DNA of 64,000 nucleotides from Telmatactis stephensoni. Taxonomy: Eukaryota; Cnidaria; Anthozoa; Actiniaria; Isophelliidae. A program made the position numbers and the translations under genes. The notes below the pieces were generated by a model that was given only the letters and a program-made list of their open reading frames with translations, did not search any database and was not told where the DNA came from. The DNA lies in contig JALIZF010001518.1 of the NCBI GenBank assembly GCA_029948255.1, positions 213,501 through 277,500 on the forward strand, in the 5' to 3' direction. The stretch's first letter is position 1, and every line of letters starts with the position of its first letter. This document shows, one piece after another, positions 46,758-60,200 of this stretch.

Positions 46758-48263
46758 CCGAGGTGTGTATTGCAATAGTAGTTATCTCCAGACAATGCCG
46801 GCACCCGCTGTTCTACTATACACACATGCTTCACATACTTCCCATTCTCAGTCAAATTATAACCAGCGTGTAACGTGTTGTAAAAGGACCTCAACGTCCT
46901 CTTTTGTAGACGGGGATTAGATTTTAAATAATTCAACTAGAGTCACTGAGATGTAACATGTATAGCAATAGTCACACTTTGAGCCTCGGGGGAATTGAAC
47001 AAATGTACAATATTTTCGCGATGTACAACCTCTCATATTCTAATAGCACGTCCCACGTCGAATCAAGGTCACCAATTCGTCAATTATACCGCAGAGGGTT
47101 AACGTTGTGAGCAGAACCTATTGAACTTTTATTTGCTGTTTGAGGGAGTGGGCGGAAGTGGGCTCTGCTCACAGGATTTTATTTTACTGAGGTAATAACC
47201 TAGGTAACCAAAAAGAACAAAGGAATAGCATATTAAATGTTCTAGAACTATAAAAGATTGAGACCGCAAAGTGCCAACGCCGATAGTGGAGGTATATTTA
47301 ATTAGGAGAGAAAAGGACTGCTTGTCAAGCATGGCTGGCATGCAAAGGTCGAAAACAATATCCAATCTGAGCAGAGCTCCAGTGATGAAAAATTAAAAGG
47401 ATCCTAGGGCGGAAATGGGTCTGGTTTAATCCGTTATGCCCAGGGGGTACTTAGACATACGATCGACGGGGAGGTGCGAACAAAGCTAAATTGATGAGCC
47501 CCAACTGCCCATAAACATTATTATAAGGGTTATTTGACCTGTACAATCACTTCATGGGACTAGGTTGTAAAAATTGAGATACCAGCCTTAACGAGTAATT
47601 AGGATGTCTAGACATAACATACACTTTGTAACTCGTGGATTGCAAATCCGCGAGTAAACTAGTGCGCCTGAAACTTTAGAAAACCCCTCTGCCACCAGGG
47701 CTACTCTCGAAGCGACTGGTACTTTGTACGACAAAATGTGGTCGCTTAAGGGAGTTGATCTCTAGGATGTGTATAAGAATACAACTGAACTTTCAAGCCT
47801 TAGATCTTTGTCGGAGCAAAAGGTTCCTCACAATTACGGTGTTACAAATTGATTTCCTTGGTCGATCCCTGTCTATCAGTTCAATAAAGATTGCTCAACA
47901 AGTTCTATTTGCGATATTAATGAGATTTTTAAAAGTTTCTGCCCATCTAAGGCACATGACTGAATGTAGCTTCAAATAAAGAAAGACAAAAACTGCTTTT
48001 CGTAAAAAAGAAATATAACAAGGAAGCTTAAATAGCAAAGAAAACATAGTAACGCCATCTGCGTCAATCGTTACATGAAATTAGACACTCTACAGTGTGA
48101 ATTTCAGCATCACTCACCTCTGATCTTCTCCAGGCCGGGATCCTGTTGCGGCTGTGGCACTGTATCGGTTTGCCTTGTGTGGGTAGCAGTTGTCTTTGCC
48201 CACAGCTTTTCACTAGAGTTGCAGAGTCGATTCGCCGGGGAATGGTTGGCTAGTGGCAGTAAA
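46758..48263. other. Intergenic stretch before the WAP-VWA gene
   Basis: No supported exon. The reading frame of the first WAP-VWA exon stays open upstream to 48075, so the annotated start is a choice (see that gene). Confidence 0.5.
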
Positions 48264-51200
48264 ATGAACGCTACCGCAGCCCCGCGCAGAATCCTGTTCC
48301 TGCTTCTCGCAGCGTGTTTTGCTGGGACTATACTTGGACGTAAGTACAATTAACAGTGCGTATAATTTGCGTAATTTACTTTGTTATCAGAAGAAATATC
48401 TGCAGTTATACTTAATGGCAAAACTTTGTAATCACTGGGTGTAAAATTCGCTATTATGATGCTCATGATGATTCAATTATTCATCGTATTTACATTGATT
48501 TTGAAGTCGGGGCAACACTGCAAATAGGAGCATCCGAGTCCACTTCACTTAACCTTTAAATGATTTCATTGCTTCATAAATTATGATTCATACATGTTTG
48601 TCAGCTTTCGTTTGTTTGTTTAGGCTACATATTGGCGAGTGATTAACTTACCAGCTTACACCCTCGTAAAACAAAGAGTTTTTGTGAATATCCCCTTCGT
48701 CTACCTTTTCAAATACTTAATTTATTGTTACTATTTTTATAATTAGTACGTCCTATCTACCGATATCGAATAATAAACTGCTAAAGACAGCGCTTGCTCA
48801 CTAAGAACGCTCAAGGAGGTGCAGGAACCGTTGTTATCTTATGAATGAGTCTTTGATGCTTCGTGTCGTGTTGCTGTCACGCATGAGCTCCAGACCCCTT
48901 GGGCATCAACATAATGACGATATCTGTACCACGCACAGCTACTACAAATACAGCACAAATATTGTGATTACTCTCGCATTTCGTGTTTCTTTCTCGTAGA
49001 ACCATAGGGGTGATCATGAAGGGTCAACTTAAATACTGTCAGGTTTAGAAGAAAAATTATGTCACTTTTGATATACTCGAACTTGTTACATCTTCTTACA
49101 TTCAGAGCGAATAGGTTATTGATCTGTTTCGTAGAACTCGTGGAGGGCAGGAAACGAATGACCGTTTGATAGATAACATGATAAATGTCTTTTGGCAGAG
49201 CTTAGCTAGGATTATTTCATGTAAATGAAAATATAAGTACATTAAAGGATTCCCCTCTTCCCATTTCTAGGCAGCATTTCGTATCTCTTCCAATTAATTT
49301 TTTTATCAGGATTTAAGTTATAAGTTATACATCATTGAGTTATTATATAACAATGCACGTCACGCAAGCCGCCATGAAATACGCGACCTACCGGAAGTGG
49401 TAGCATAGGTTTTAACGCGCCGTCTGGTCGTCTGGCCGATCATGAGTGTAGTCTGATTTAATAATTTGTTTTCCATGCTGAACTTCTTGCTTCCTTAGGA
49501 ATGCAGTAGTATGCTTTTTACTGAGACTTCGTTTCACCTATTCTTCAAGCCCTCAAAGTTGTGCCATTTTGTTCTAAAAAATGAGATTTCTTGAGTGGAA
49601 AATACCGTGAGAGGACGTGACGTCATCTTGGTACCGAGAGGTGAATTCTTTCCCATAGGCCAGTGTAGAGGGCCCAAGTGTAATTGTTTAATAATAATAA
49701 TAATGAACACTTATATAGCGCCTATCCAGAATCTGCTCTAGGCGTTTTACCGCTACACAGTCCGTACCATGAAAATACTGTTCTACAAATTACTGTTTAA
49801 AATTACATTTAACACACAATAAAATAAAAGTTCACTGATGCATGATAGCCGTTGGCTCAGTCGAGCTCATCCGCCCTTTCCCTTGATTCTATTAAAGCGT
49901 AAAATACAATAGTGTATCACAGTGTATAGTAACATTTGGGTCTTAAGTCTCAACAACTTCGAATCATGCCCATGATCACACTCGGGGATACAACATCTAC
50001 ATATTACAAGTGTGACATAAGTCACGTGACCACATTGTAAGGATGAATACAAATGAAACTTAGGAAAAAAGTGAATGAAAGATAAATTACTAAATGAGTA
50101 ATAGGTGTATCTTCTCCGTTAAGTTTTCGCTTAAACTTAATGACGGTGCCCTCTATTGTCAGCGCCCACTGCGTTCTGCGCATGGCCCTTCGTAGTAAAA
50201 ACATCGTAAAAACAAAGCAGTTTTTCGATATTTGGATAAATAAAACTTACTTGCTTGTAGAAAAAACTTTTGACTGTTCCTGTAGTAGAATTAAATTCAG
50301 TATATTGATGAATAAAACTCGCTTAAAAACCACTGCTTTGATCACAAGGACTAGATTTGCCTATTGGCCGCCATCTGCTTGGAAATGTCCCATAATGCTT
50401 TGTAAAATCTGTCTATACTTTGTATGGAGGGCTAGGGATTTCATCGTATTTCGTGCGTTTATCGGTAAATAACTTCTTAAATCGCCTGGATACCCCTCTT
50501 TTTTCCTTTTGTAAATTATAAACCAAAGAAAAATCTAGAATTATATAAGCTTTTTATAAATTTATAATTGAAGAATGATAAAAAATATCACATATTATAT
50601 TTAGCAATCATAGACTAGAACATCCTAAAACCAAGTAAATATTAAAAAAACCATTATTTTCTTTGTTTTCGCGGTTTTATGGTATTGTCCTACCAGAGAA
50701 TTATGCTTAGAGTGTTTTAGGAAAAAAAAGTTTGAAACTTATTGGAAGTATAGAAGATTTTTAATTTTTTTTCTTTGGGTCGTCAAAAATGCATTTTCCG
50801 CAACATTTGATGACGTATAACTCATTAAAATGCGTGGTGACTCCCAATTTTTTTCTTGGATTTTAACAGCCTACAATGCGTACTTTCACACCCATATAGA
50901 TTTTAGAGAAAATAATTACTTTCACATTAAAGGGCACCGTCCTTAACGTGGAAGAATTGTCCATCTGCATACATTTTATTTAAATAGATTATTGAAACAA
51001 ACTCATCGATTCGCACTTTGTCGATCACGATAAGTCATATCAAATCACCGCTGGTGGGTACGAATTATAAAAAAATTATTGATTAAAATTGGAAATAAGG
51101 GAATCGACAGTTATGAAACATACAGGGCCCTTTGAGAAGTGTCCGCTTTGTTTATAATCTATTCGATTAGCCAAGCGTAACAATTCATCATACGGTACTG

Positions 51201-54200
51201 TTAAGGTAATTCCATAGTTTTGCACTGCGCAAACTTACTGTGCATATCATTGCAAAAAAATAATTCACTTAAGGTAATGCGCATAACGGTTGCGCATGTT
51301 TTGCACGCGCGCGCTGATATCGAATTTGATTGGGTTTCCTGTGTTCTAATTATTTCAATATATGGCGGAGGCCACGCAACAGTATTCAAAAGCCTTTCTA
51401 TATTTTTGCTTTTTCAGCGTATTTTTATCAAAACTAAAACATATCAAAAAAGTAAAAGAAATTCGTCGATAGGTTTTTGAGAAAAACGCGAAAAATCGTC
51501 AAAATGAACGTCCGATTCGTGCGTAAGTACAACTGCTTTTCATCTTTCAATTGCGAATACTTAGCTTTACCTACAAATAAGTGAAGGTATATTACTTTTC
51601 ATGGTACTTTGTCCACTTGAGCATGTCTGAAAGCGTTGAGTTTGCAAATTTGCAAACTCTTACCGTACGCTATAAGTCAGACTAGTCAGAAATCTGTTGT
51701 TTTCGTTCGAAAAGACGAGATCTCGCTCCTTTTGAGCTATCATAGCACCAAAACTAGCACCGCGACCCCCCATTTTCTTTATTAATTTGATGTTCCCAAC
51801 TCAAAAACAATCGACATAATGATTTATAGAAAAATTCTTCAATAAAAACTCGCGCGAGCCTATTACCTTAAAATGGTGTAAATATTAGTTTGCAGACTCA
51901 AAACGATGTAAACGTACAGAACTCTTCCACACGTTCTACAGTCGCTATATTAATTACTCGCCCTAGTCCATCCTTGGCCACAGATGCATTTGCGCTCAGA
52001 TTAACTCTTTTTAAAGATAATAGCGCAAAAACAAATACGGGCACCTATGTTTTTTATTTCTTTAAATCAAAGAAAATATAGTTTTTTTTACAATATATAT
52101 AATTACTGGGAAGATTCCATGTCTAAATTTTTAGATATTTTTCCTAAACGAGTCGTTGAAAGCTGTTTTCACGCTGCTACAAGGGTACATACTATCATCC
52201 AATTTTACCTTTTAGTTTATCGCATCATATTGCTAGCTTGTTATGCATGAGTGAAAAAGAGCTCACTTTAGAGAGCTAGCAATACTCAGATTCAAGAAGT
52301 GATTTTTTTTTTGCGCGACTTCGATTTTCGAATCTTAGGCCCCGTTCACACTACAGCATTAGATCGATCTGAGATCGATCCAGTCTAGTACATAGCTTCA
52401 AGCTGGATCGAACTCAGATCGATCTAAAACTGTAGTGTGAACGGGGCCTTAAAGGCTGGTTCACACTAGCATCGGATTCGGAATCGGAAGCAGAAAACAA
52501 AGGAAAAGACAAAAGAGTTAAGTCAAGCGTGTGACATAAGACATCGACATAAGCATCGCAAGAAGCATAAGACCAAGCATAAGCATAATGAAAGACAAAG
52601 GAAGGAACAAAGAAAAACACCTTTCTTTTGTATTCTAATCCCTAAATTTTTTGTTGTTTTCTTACGATTCCGATTCTGATTCCGACGCTAGTGTGAACCA
52701 GCCTTAAGCCCTCAAGACAAAAACGTACACAAAAGATGGTGTACTTTAAAATTATCTAGAGCAAAAACAAACATGGTAAGTCCTATTTTTTATTTCATTT
52801 TGTGGATAAACAACTCAAAACTTATTACTGTGCGAAGTTTCGTGAAAATTCCATGTTTAATGTTATTTCTACGGAATTACCTTAAATTGTCACGCTTGCA
52901 AAGCAGTATTGGCTAATTGCATTATCAGTGTATTATCAAAATATAAGAAATTCCATTCTCTTCCTCATTAATTATTCACGAGGTATCTGGCTAATCCTTG
53001 TTCGTAATTCGTACCACGTGCAGTAACTGGAAATCGTAGGAAGTCTATACTAGGCGTCCTGAATTAATTTTGTTCAAGTCCTAGGACTGAATTAATTTTG
53101 TTCCAGTTACTCCAACTGATTTAATTTCTCAGATAATTTCAATTAGTCCAAGTTATTGAAATTCTTATAAACAAATAGAAATGGTAAACTATGTTTAGAA
53201 TTTAGTGAAAAAATTCTATGGCAAATTTCACCTCGAGAAGCGAACTCCCAACCTTCCGCCTAATGTGCACCGCCTTAAACCATTGCACTACTGACTTTCC
53301 GATACAAAGTTTTGGGAGATAAAATAATTTTAAATGTTATGAATGAAGCTCATTAGGATTAAAATGAATAGCAGACAGAGAATTTGAATAGCTTTTGTTT
53401 CAAATGCCCGTTTGGGTATTGGAGAACAATAAATAGTGCGCAATGTATTCAAAATTATGTAAATCTGAAATCATGCATGAAGTAGTTGTCGCAAATGATA
53501 AAACCAATATAGTCTATTCCTGTAGAATTTATTTTCCTCATCATTTTTCCCTCCCGAATAATTAATGAGGATGCGCCTCGGACTGGAACTAATTGCGCGG
53601 ACTTGAAATCCCGTCCAGTCCGAATTGGAGGACTTGAAATATTACATCCATTCTTGCAGTTAAAATAAGTCATCCAGTCATAAAGTAGTTTTCATAAGAA
53701 GAACAGTGTCTATTTGCCTACTAGCAAAGCAATATTATTTTCCTTAGAATTATAATGTATGCTTCGTCGAGTGTGAAATAAAACTTGGAAAAACTCCGAG
53801 CCTTCAGCGTGGTTTGAACCTAGGACAATTCCATTCATAAATTTTTCCCTTTATTATATAGTGTTACCGCGCTCTGCATGACTGACCGCGAATGTTGTGC
53901 TGGTGTCAGCACCGCTAGCGCGAGCCCGAGCGCGCGCTCGTGTCTTTCCAATTTGCGTATGGCGGGAATTGAACTTTTTTCCTGGAATATTTTCTTTGCA
54001 ATTTAGTAAGTACATAATAAAACAAATACAACAGCTTTTTTCCTTGCTCCGTTCAGTAATACAGCACTCAGGAAGTACCGAGAGCACTCAAGAAGTGTGG
54101 AGAATACTCGCCTACGGCTTGTGCTCTCTTTACACTTCCTTCGTGCTCTCTTCACTTCCTGTGTGCTGTATTACTGAACGAAACACGGAAAAAGCTGTTC

Positions 54201-57200
54201 TATTAGTTAATTATTATTTAGTTTAGATAGTACGCATGCTTTGATTGGTCAAAAGTTTATTACTGAACAGAGCACAGTTCTGATGTCAGCACACGAGCTC
54301 GATCGCGCGCGCGCCTTTTGAATTTTTGTACGGGGAAAATCGAACTTATACAGCACGCAGGGAGTGACGAGAGCACGAAAGAAGTGTAGGGAGAGCTCGA
54401 GCTGTAGGCGAGTGCTCTCCACGCTTCTTGCGTGCTCTCGGTACTTCCATTTCCTTGAATAACAAGCTAATCTGTACAGCATGGCCCTTATATTGCTACA
54501 TTTCCTGTAAGCACCCACCCCCCGCAAGCGACCAGTTTTCTAGCAAGCGACCAGTTTTCTAGCACTATTGGTGATCGCTTACGAGAGAGTTCGCTGTATT
54601 TGATTATCGTATATTTAGCTTATGATTGCCAAATGGAAGATTAACTACACCTAACTGGTTGCCATCTAAAATCAAACGATGCGTAAAGTAGTATTTTAGA
54701 AATACAATCAAGTTTTACTTTTGCAACGTTGCGCGCGGTGACGAATTCCATCTAGAAATCGCAGATTTGCAATCCACGAGTTAAAAATTAGTGATGGCTG
54801 CAGCTTTGCGTAAGCGACCTGATCTTGTCATACATTATTGAGCTTTCGAATTTAACTGAATATTTTCAAATGAAGCATAACATAACATGTCTTTCAAATT
54901 ATTTTTGTTGTGCATATTCGTTAGGAGACTGCTTCTCACGACTGCATATGCAGCGTCGCTTGCCCGCTTATATCCCAAATAAACATTCAATTGAAATTGA
55001 TTTTCTTGAACATTGAGTTTGGCTCTTGAGCAAGTTGTGCGCAGTGTTGCAAGAACAGTTGCATTGTGTGCCTTTATTAGCCATGGATCTCACATGGTTT
55101 CTCTGTTCCTTCGTTACCGTTTCTATGTCCCACAAGCTATCATATTTTATCGAATGTCAGAAATTGAAATAACCTGGTCAAATAATATTTCTCATAGGAT
55201 CTTTAATAGCCTGATTGTCTAACGTTCTTTCAAAATCAAATTTCTAAAATGTTTAAAGCCTGTCTGCTAATCACGATGCAAATTTTTTGTTTGTGGAGCA
55301 TGGATTATTCAATTGGGAATTTTGACAGAAGGCTGATTGGTTGTTTGCACATTTTCTATTGTTTAGAGAGGAACTGTGAATATCAGTCGTAGAACGGTTT
55401 GAAAGAGCGATCTGTAATATCAGACGAAAATACGGCGAGTTTTTGATAAAATTACGCTTTCTGCTTAAGGTTGTCTATTTAGGTCAAGTTTTTGTCAGCA
55501 CGCCTTATCACATTGAGTCACGTACCGGAAGTTCACAACCGGCAATATTCTTTTATTTGCCATATTTACTTCGCCATTCAGTAAAACATTGACGTCATTT
55601 CATCGCACGTTTTCACAAAATGGCGCTTTTTTTGGACAGGATGGCCAATGTTTTAATACATTATCTATAGCTTATGTTCTGTTTTACTGATATTTATGAA
55701 ATACAATTTGCGATATAACGCGCGCGCAGATTTTAATTAAGTAACATGAACCAGCGCGCATGACTCGAGATCTGTGATATAAACACGCTGGAGATGAAGC
55801 GCACAAGAAAAGCAAGCTTAGGAATACGAAGTGTTTGAGTGCTGTACATCTTCCAGCCGGGTTTTTATACAGTGTGGACCCAAAGCCATCGTTTTGAATT
55901 GCTTTTATGAACATTTTTCGTCGTTTTTGTGCAATTCATGTCTCTGTCTTCTCATAGCTATATCTCAAATCAAATATTTTATGAAAAGCAATTGCGTCTT
56001 GAGCTTGTGTTTCTGTACTGTGATATTATTAAATACGTCTTGCGCTCCTCAACTCCTAGGCTATCAGTGCGGGGACACGCCTGCGTTTTATATTGGTTGA
56101 ATAAATGTAAAGAAAAACATCAGGATTGTTAGTCAAAGAATGTTTTATTCTTCAGAGCTGTACCAACGACGAGTATGCCCAAAGGTCAGAAACTATTTAG
56201 AACGAACGAAGTGCCAAGGAGTGGTGCACAAGTGTAACAACGATGATGAATGCGGTGGTGGCGAGCGATGCTGCCCGACGGAAAACCAGTGCTTCATGTC
56301 ATGTCAAAAGACTGTTATACCAGGTATGTAGACAACTGCTTGCACAGACATATGCTTATGTAGACATATTTACAGGTACCTTATTCGTACTAATTTTCGC
56401 GAGGCTTTAATTTCGCGATTTTCGCGATTTGTAAAAAATCACGAAATTACAGCCTCGCGAAAATTAGGATACGCGAAAATTAAACACGCGAAATTTAATA
56501 CACTTCTGAATTTGCGTTAATCAATGATTAACTACGTTTATAGCTACATGGTATTGCCATCAGTCCTATTTATCTTCTACAGGTACTTCAGCACTTTCTT
56601 CATCTGGATCACTCATTTCTTCTTCTTCTACATATAGCTCTTTTAAAACATCTTTTGTGCAATCATCAAAATGTCCACTTAGGTCAGGCTCTTTGTAATT
56701 AACCAACATTAAACTCATCACTAAAGATGAGCTTGGCGCTAAGTGCATATCCGGTGGGAGGTTGGGTCCCAGGCCGAGCCACTGGTAACCATGGTAACCC
56801 AGTCCCGACCCCACCTGCACCTGTCACACTGACTGCGACCAGTCAGTGGAATACGTGACGTTTTATACCACCTACAGTTTGAACGTGACCTTCGTGACAC
56901 GTACTGACGATCGATGTTTCATTTTAATGTAACTGCTTGGCTTTAATAGTCAAACGATGGCATTAATTCGCTACGTATTACCTAACTGCAAATCATGATA
57001 GTAAATCAATCGTTATTTAAGTGATCATTCAATATAAAAAGGTTTTTTAAATCTGTCTTTTATCAATTTTCGCGAAATTAAATGCCCTAAATTTATCATT
57101 TTTTGCAAAATCGCGAAAATTAATGCTCGCGAAATATTCGTGTTCCAAATTCGCGAAATTAAGTGCCCGCGAAAATTAGTACGAATAAGGTACATTTAAA

Positions 57201-60200
57201 TGTAGGCACCTGCAGGGAAATTCGTAGGTAAACATACAGGCACATTGACAGGTACATGCACAACTAAGCACAGGCACTTGCATACACATTCACAGGTACA
57301 TGCACATACAAGCACATTCATAGGTACATGTACATATAAGCACAGGTACTTACAAGCACATTCACAGGTACATGTACCTCCTCTAAACACAGGCACATAC
57401 AAACACATTGACAGGTACATGTACCTCTAAACACAGGCACATACAAGCACATTGACAGGTACATGTACCTCTAAACACAGGCACATACAAACACATTGAC
57501 AGGTACATGTACATCTAAGCACAAACACTTACAAGCACATTCACAGGTACATGTACATCTAAGCACAAGCACTTACAAGCACATTCACAGGTACATGCAC
57601 ATTTAAGCACAGGCACATACAAGCACATTGACAGGTACATGCACATCTAAGCACAGGCACATACAAGCACATTGACAGGTACATGTACCTCCTCTAAACA
57701 CAGGCACATACAAGCACATTCACAGGTACATGTACCTCCTCTAAACACAGGCACATACAAGCACATTGACAGGTACATGCACATCTAAACACAGGCACAT
57801 ACAAACACATTGACAGGTACATGCACATCTAAGCACAGGCACATACAAGCACATTGACAGGTACATGCACATCTAAACACAGGCACATACAAACACATTG
57901 ACAGGTACATGCACATCTAAGCACAGGCACATACAAGCACATTGACAGGTACATGTACCTCCTCTAAACACAGGCACATACAAACACATTGACAGGTACA
58001 TGTACATCTAAACACAGGCACATACAAGCAGATTGACAGGTACATGCACATCTAAGCACAGGCACATACAAACACATTGACAGGTACATGCACATCTAAA
58101 CACAGGCACATACAAGCACATTGACAGGTACATGCACATCTAAGCACAGGCACATACAAGCACATTGACAGGTACATGCACATCTAAGCACAGGCACATA
58201 CAAACACATTGACAGGTACATGCACATCTAAACACAGGCACATACAAACACATTGACAGGTACATGTACCTCTAAACACAGGCACATACAAGCACATTCA
58301 TAGGTACATGTACATCTAAGCACAAGCACTTATACAAGCACATTCACAGGTACATGCACATTTAAGCACAGGTACTTACAAGCACATTGACAGGTACATG
58401 CACATCTAAGCACAGGCACATACAAACACATTGACAGGTAGATGCACATCTAAACACAGGCACATACAAGCACATTGACAGGTACATGCACATCTAAGCA
58501 CAGGCACATACAAACACATTGACAGGTACATGCACATCTAAACACAGGCACATACAAACACATTGACAGGTACATGTACCTCTAAACACAGGCACATACA
58601 AGCACATTCATAGGTACATGTACATCTAAGCACAAGCACTTACAAGCACATTCACAGGTACATGCACATTTAAGCACAGGCACATACAAGCACATTGACA
58701 GGTACATGCACATCGAAGCACAGGCACTCGCAGACACATTCATAGGTACATGTACATCTAAGCACAAACACTTACAAGCACATTCACAGGTACATGTACA
58801 TCTAAGCACAAGCACTTACAAACACATTGACAGGTACATGTACCTCTAAACACAGGCACATACAAGCACATTGACAGGTACATGTACCTCTAAACACAGG
58901 CACATACAAACACATTGACAGGTACATGTACATCTAAGCACAAACACTTACAAGCACATTCACAGGTACATGTACATCTAAGCACAAGCACTTACAAGCA
59001 CATTCACAGGTACATGCACATTTAAGCACAGGCACATACAAGCACATTGACAGGTACATGCACATCTAAGCACAGGCACATACAAGCACATTGACAGGTA
59101 CATGTACCTCCTCTAAACACAGGCACATACAAGCACATTCACAGGTACATGTACCTCCTCTAAACACAGGCACATACAAGCACATTGACAGGTACATGCA
59201 CATCTAAACACAGGCACATACAAACACATTGACAGGTACATGCACATCTAAGCACAGGCACATACAAGCACATTGACAGGTACATGCACATCTAAACACA
59301 GGCACATACAAACACATTGACAGGTACATGCACATCTAAGCACAGGCACATACAAGCACATTGACAGGTACATGTACCTCCTCTAAACACAGGCACATAC
59401 AAACACATTGACAGGTACATGTACATCTAAACACAGGCACATACAAGCAGATTGACAGGTACATGCACATCTAAGCACAGGCACATACAAACACATTGAC
59501 AGGTACATGCACATCTAAACACAGGCACATACAAGCACATTGACAGGTACATGCACATCTAAGCACAGGCACATACAAGCACATTGACAGGTACATGCAC
59601 ATCTAAGCACAGGCACATACAAACACATTGACAGGTACATGCACATCTAAACACAGGCACATACAAACACATTGACAGGTACATGTACCTCTAAACACAG
59701 GCACATACAAGCACATTCATAGGTACATGTACATCTAAGCACAAGCACTTATACAAGCACATTCACAGGTACATGCACATTTAAGCACAGGTACTTACAA
59801 GCACATTGACAGGTACATGCACATCTAAGCACAGGCACATACAAACACATTGACAGGTAGATGCACATCTAAACACAGGCACATACAAGCACATTGACAG
59901 GTACATGCACATCTAAGCACAGGCACATACAAACACATTGACAGGTACATGCACATCTAAACACAGGCACATACAAACACATTGACAGGTACATGTACCT
60001 CTAAACACAGGCACATACAAGCACATTCATAGGTACATGTACATCTAAGCACAAGCACTTACAAGCACATTCACAGGTACATGCACATTTAAGCACAGGC
60101 ACATACAAGCACATTGACAGGTACATGCACATCGAAGCACAGGCACTCGCAGACACATTCATAGGTACATGCACATTTAAGCACAGGCACATACAAACAC

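Larger units (their letters stand above)
51200..52880. mobile_element. Possible composite element with GGTAATTCC termini and TTAA flanks
   Basis: TTAAGGTAATTCCATAGTTT at the left and TACGGAATTACCTTAA at the right are inverted, about 1.69 kb apart, and TTAA flanks both ends as for piggyBac-type insertions. Next to the ends, TTTGCACTGCGCAAACTTAC and its rough complement GCGAAGTTTCGTGAAAATTC also look related. No transposase ORF. Two Harbinger-like MITEs are nested at 52338-52704. Confidence 0.5.
52885..56155. other. Rest of WAP-VWA intron 1
   Basis: It holds two tRNA-like remnants (53210-53310, 53770-53870), a pair of related hairpins (54050-54180 and 54335-54450) and a short GACCAGTTTTCTAGCAAGC direct repeat at about 54522-54563. 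No supported exon. Confidence 0.5.

Noticed and set aside
48075..48263. Upstream Met as the start of the WAP-VWA protein
   Set aside because: It would bury the signal peptide behind 63 residues; the 48264 start gives a standard N-terminal signal. Not excluded without transcript data.
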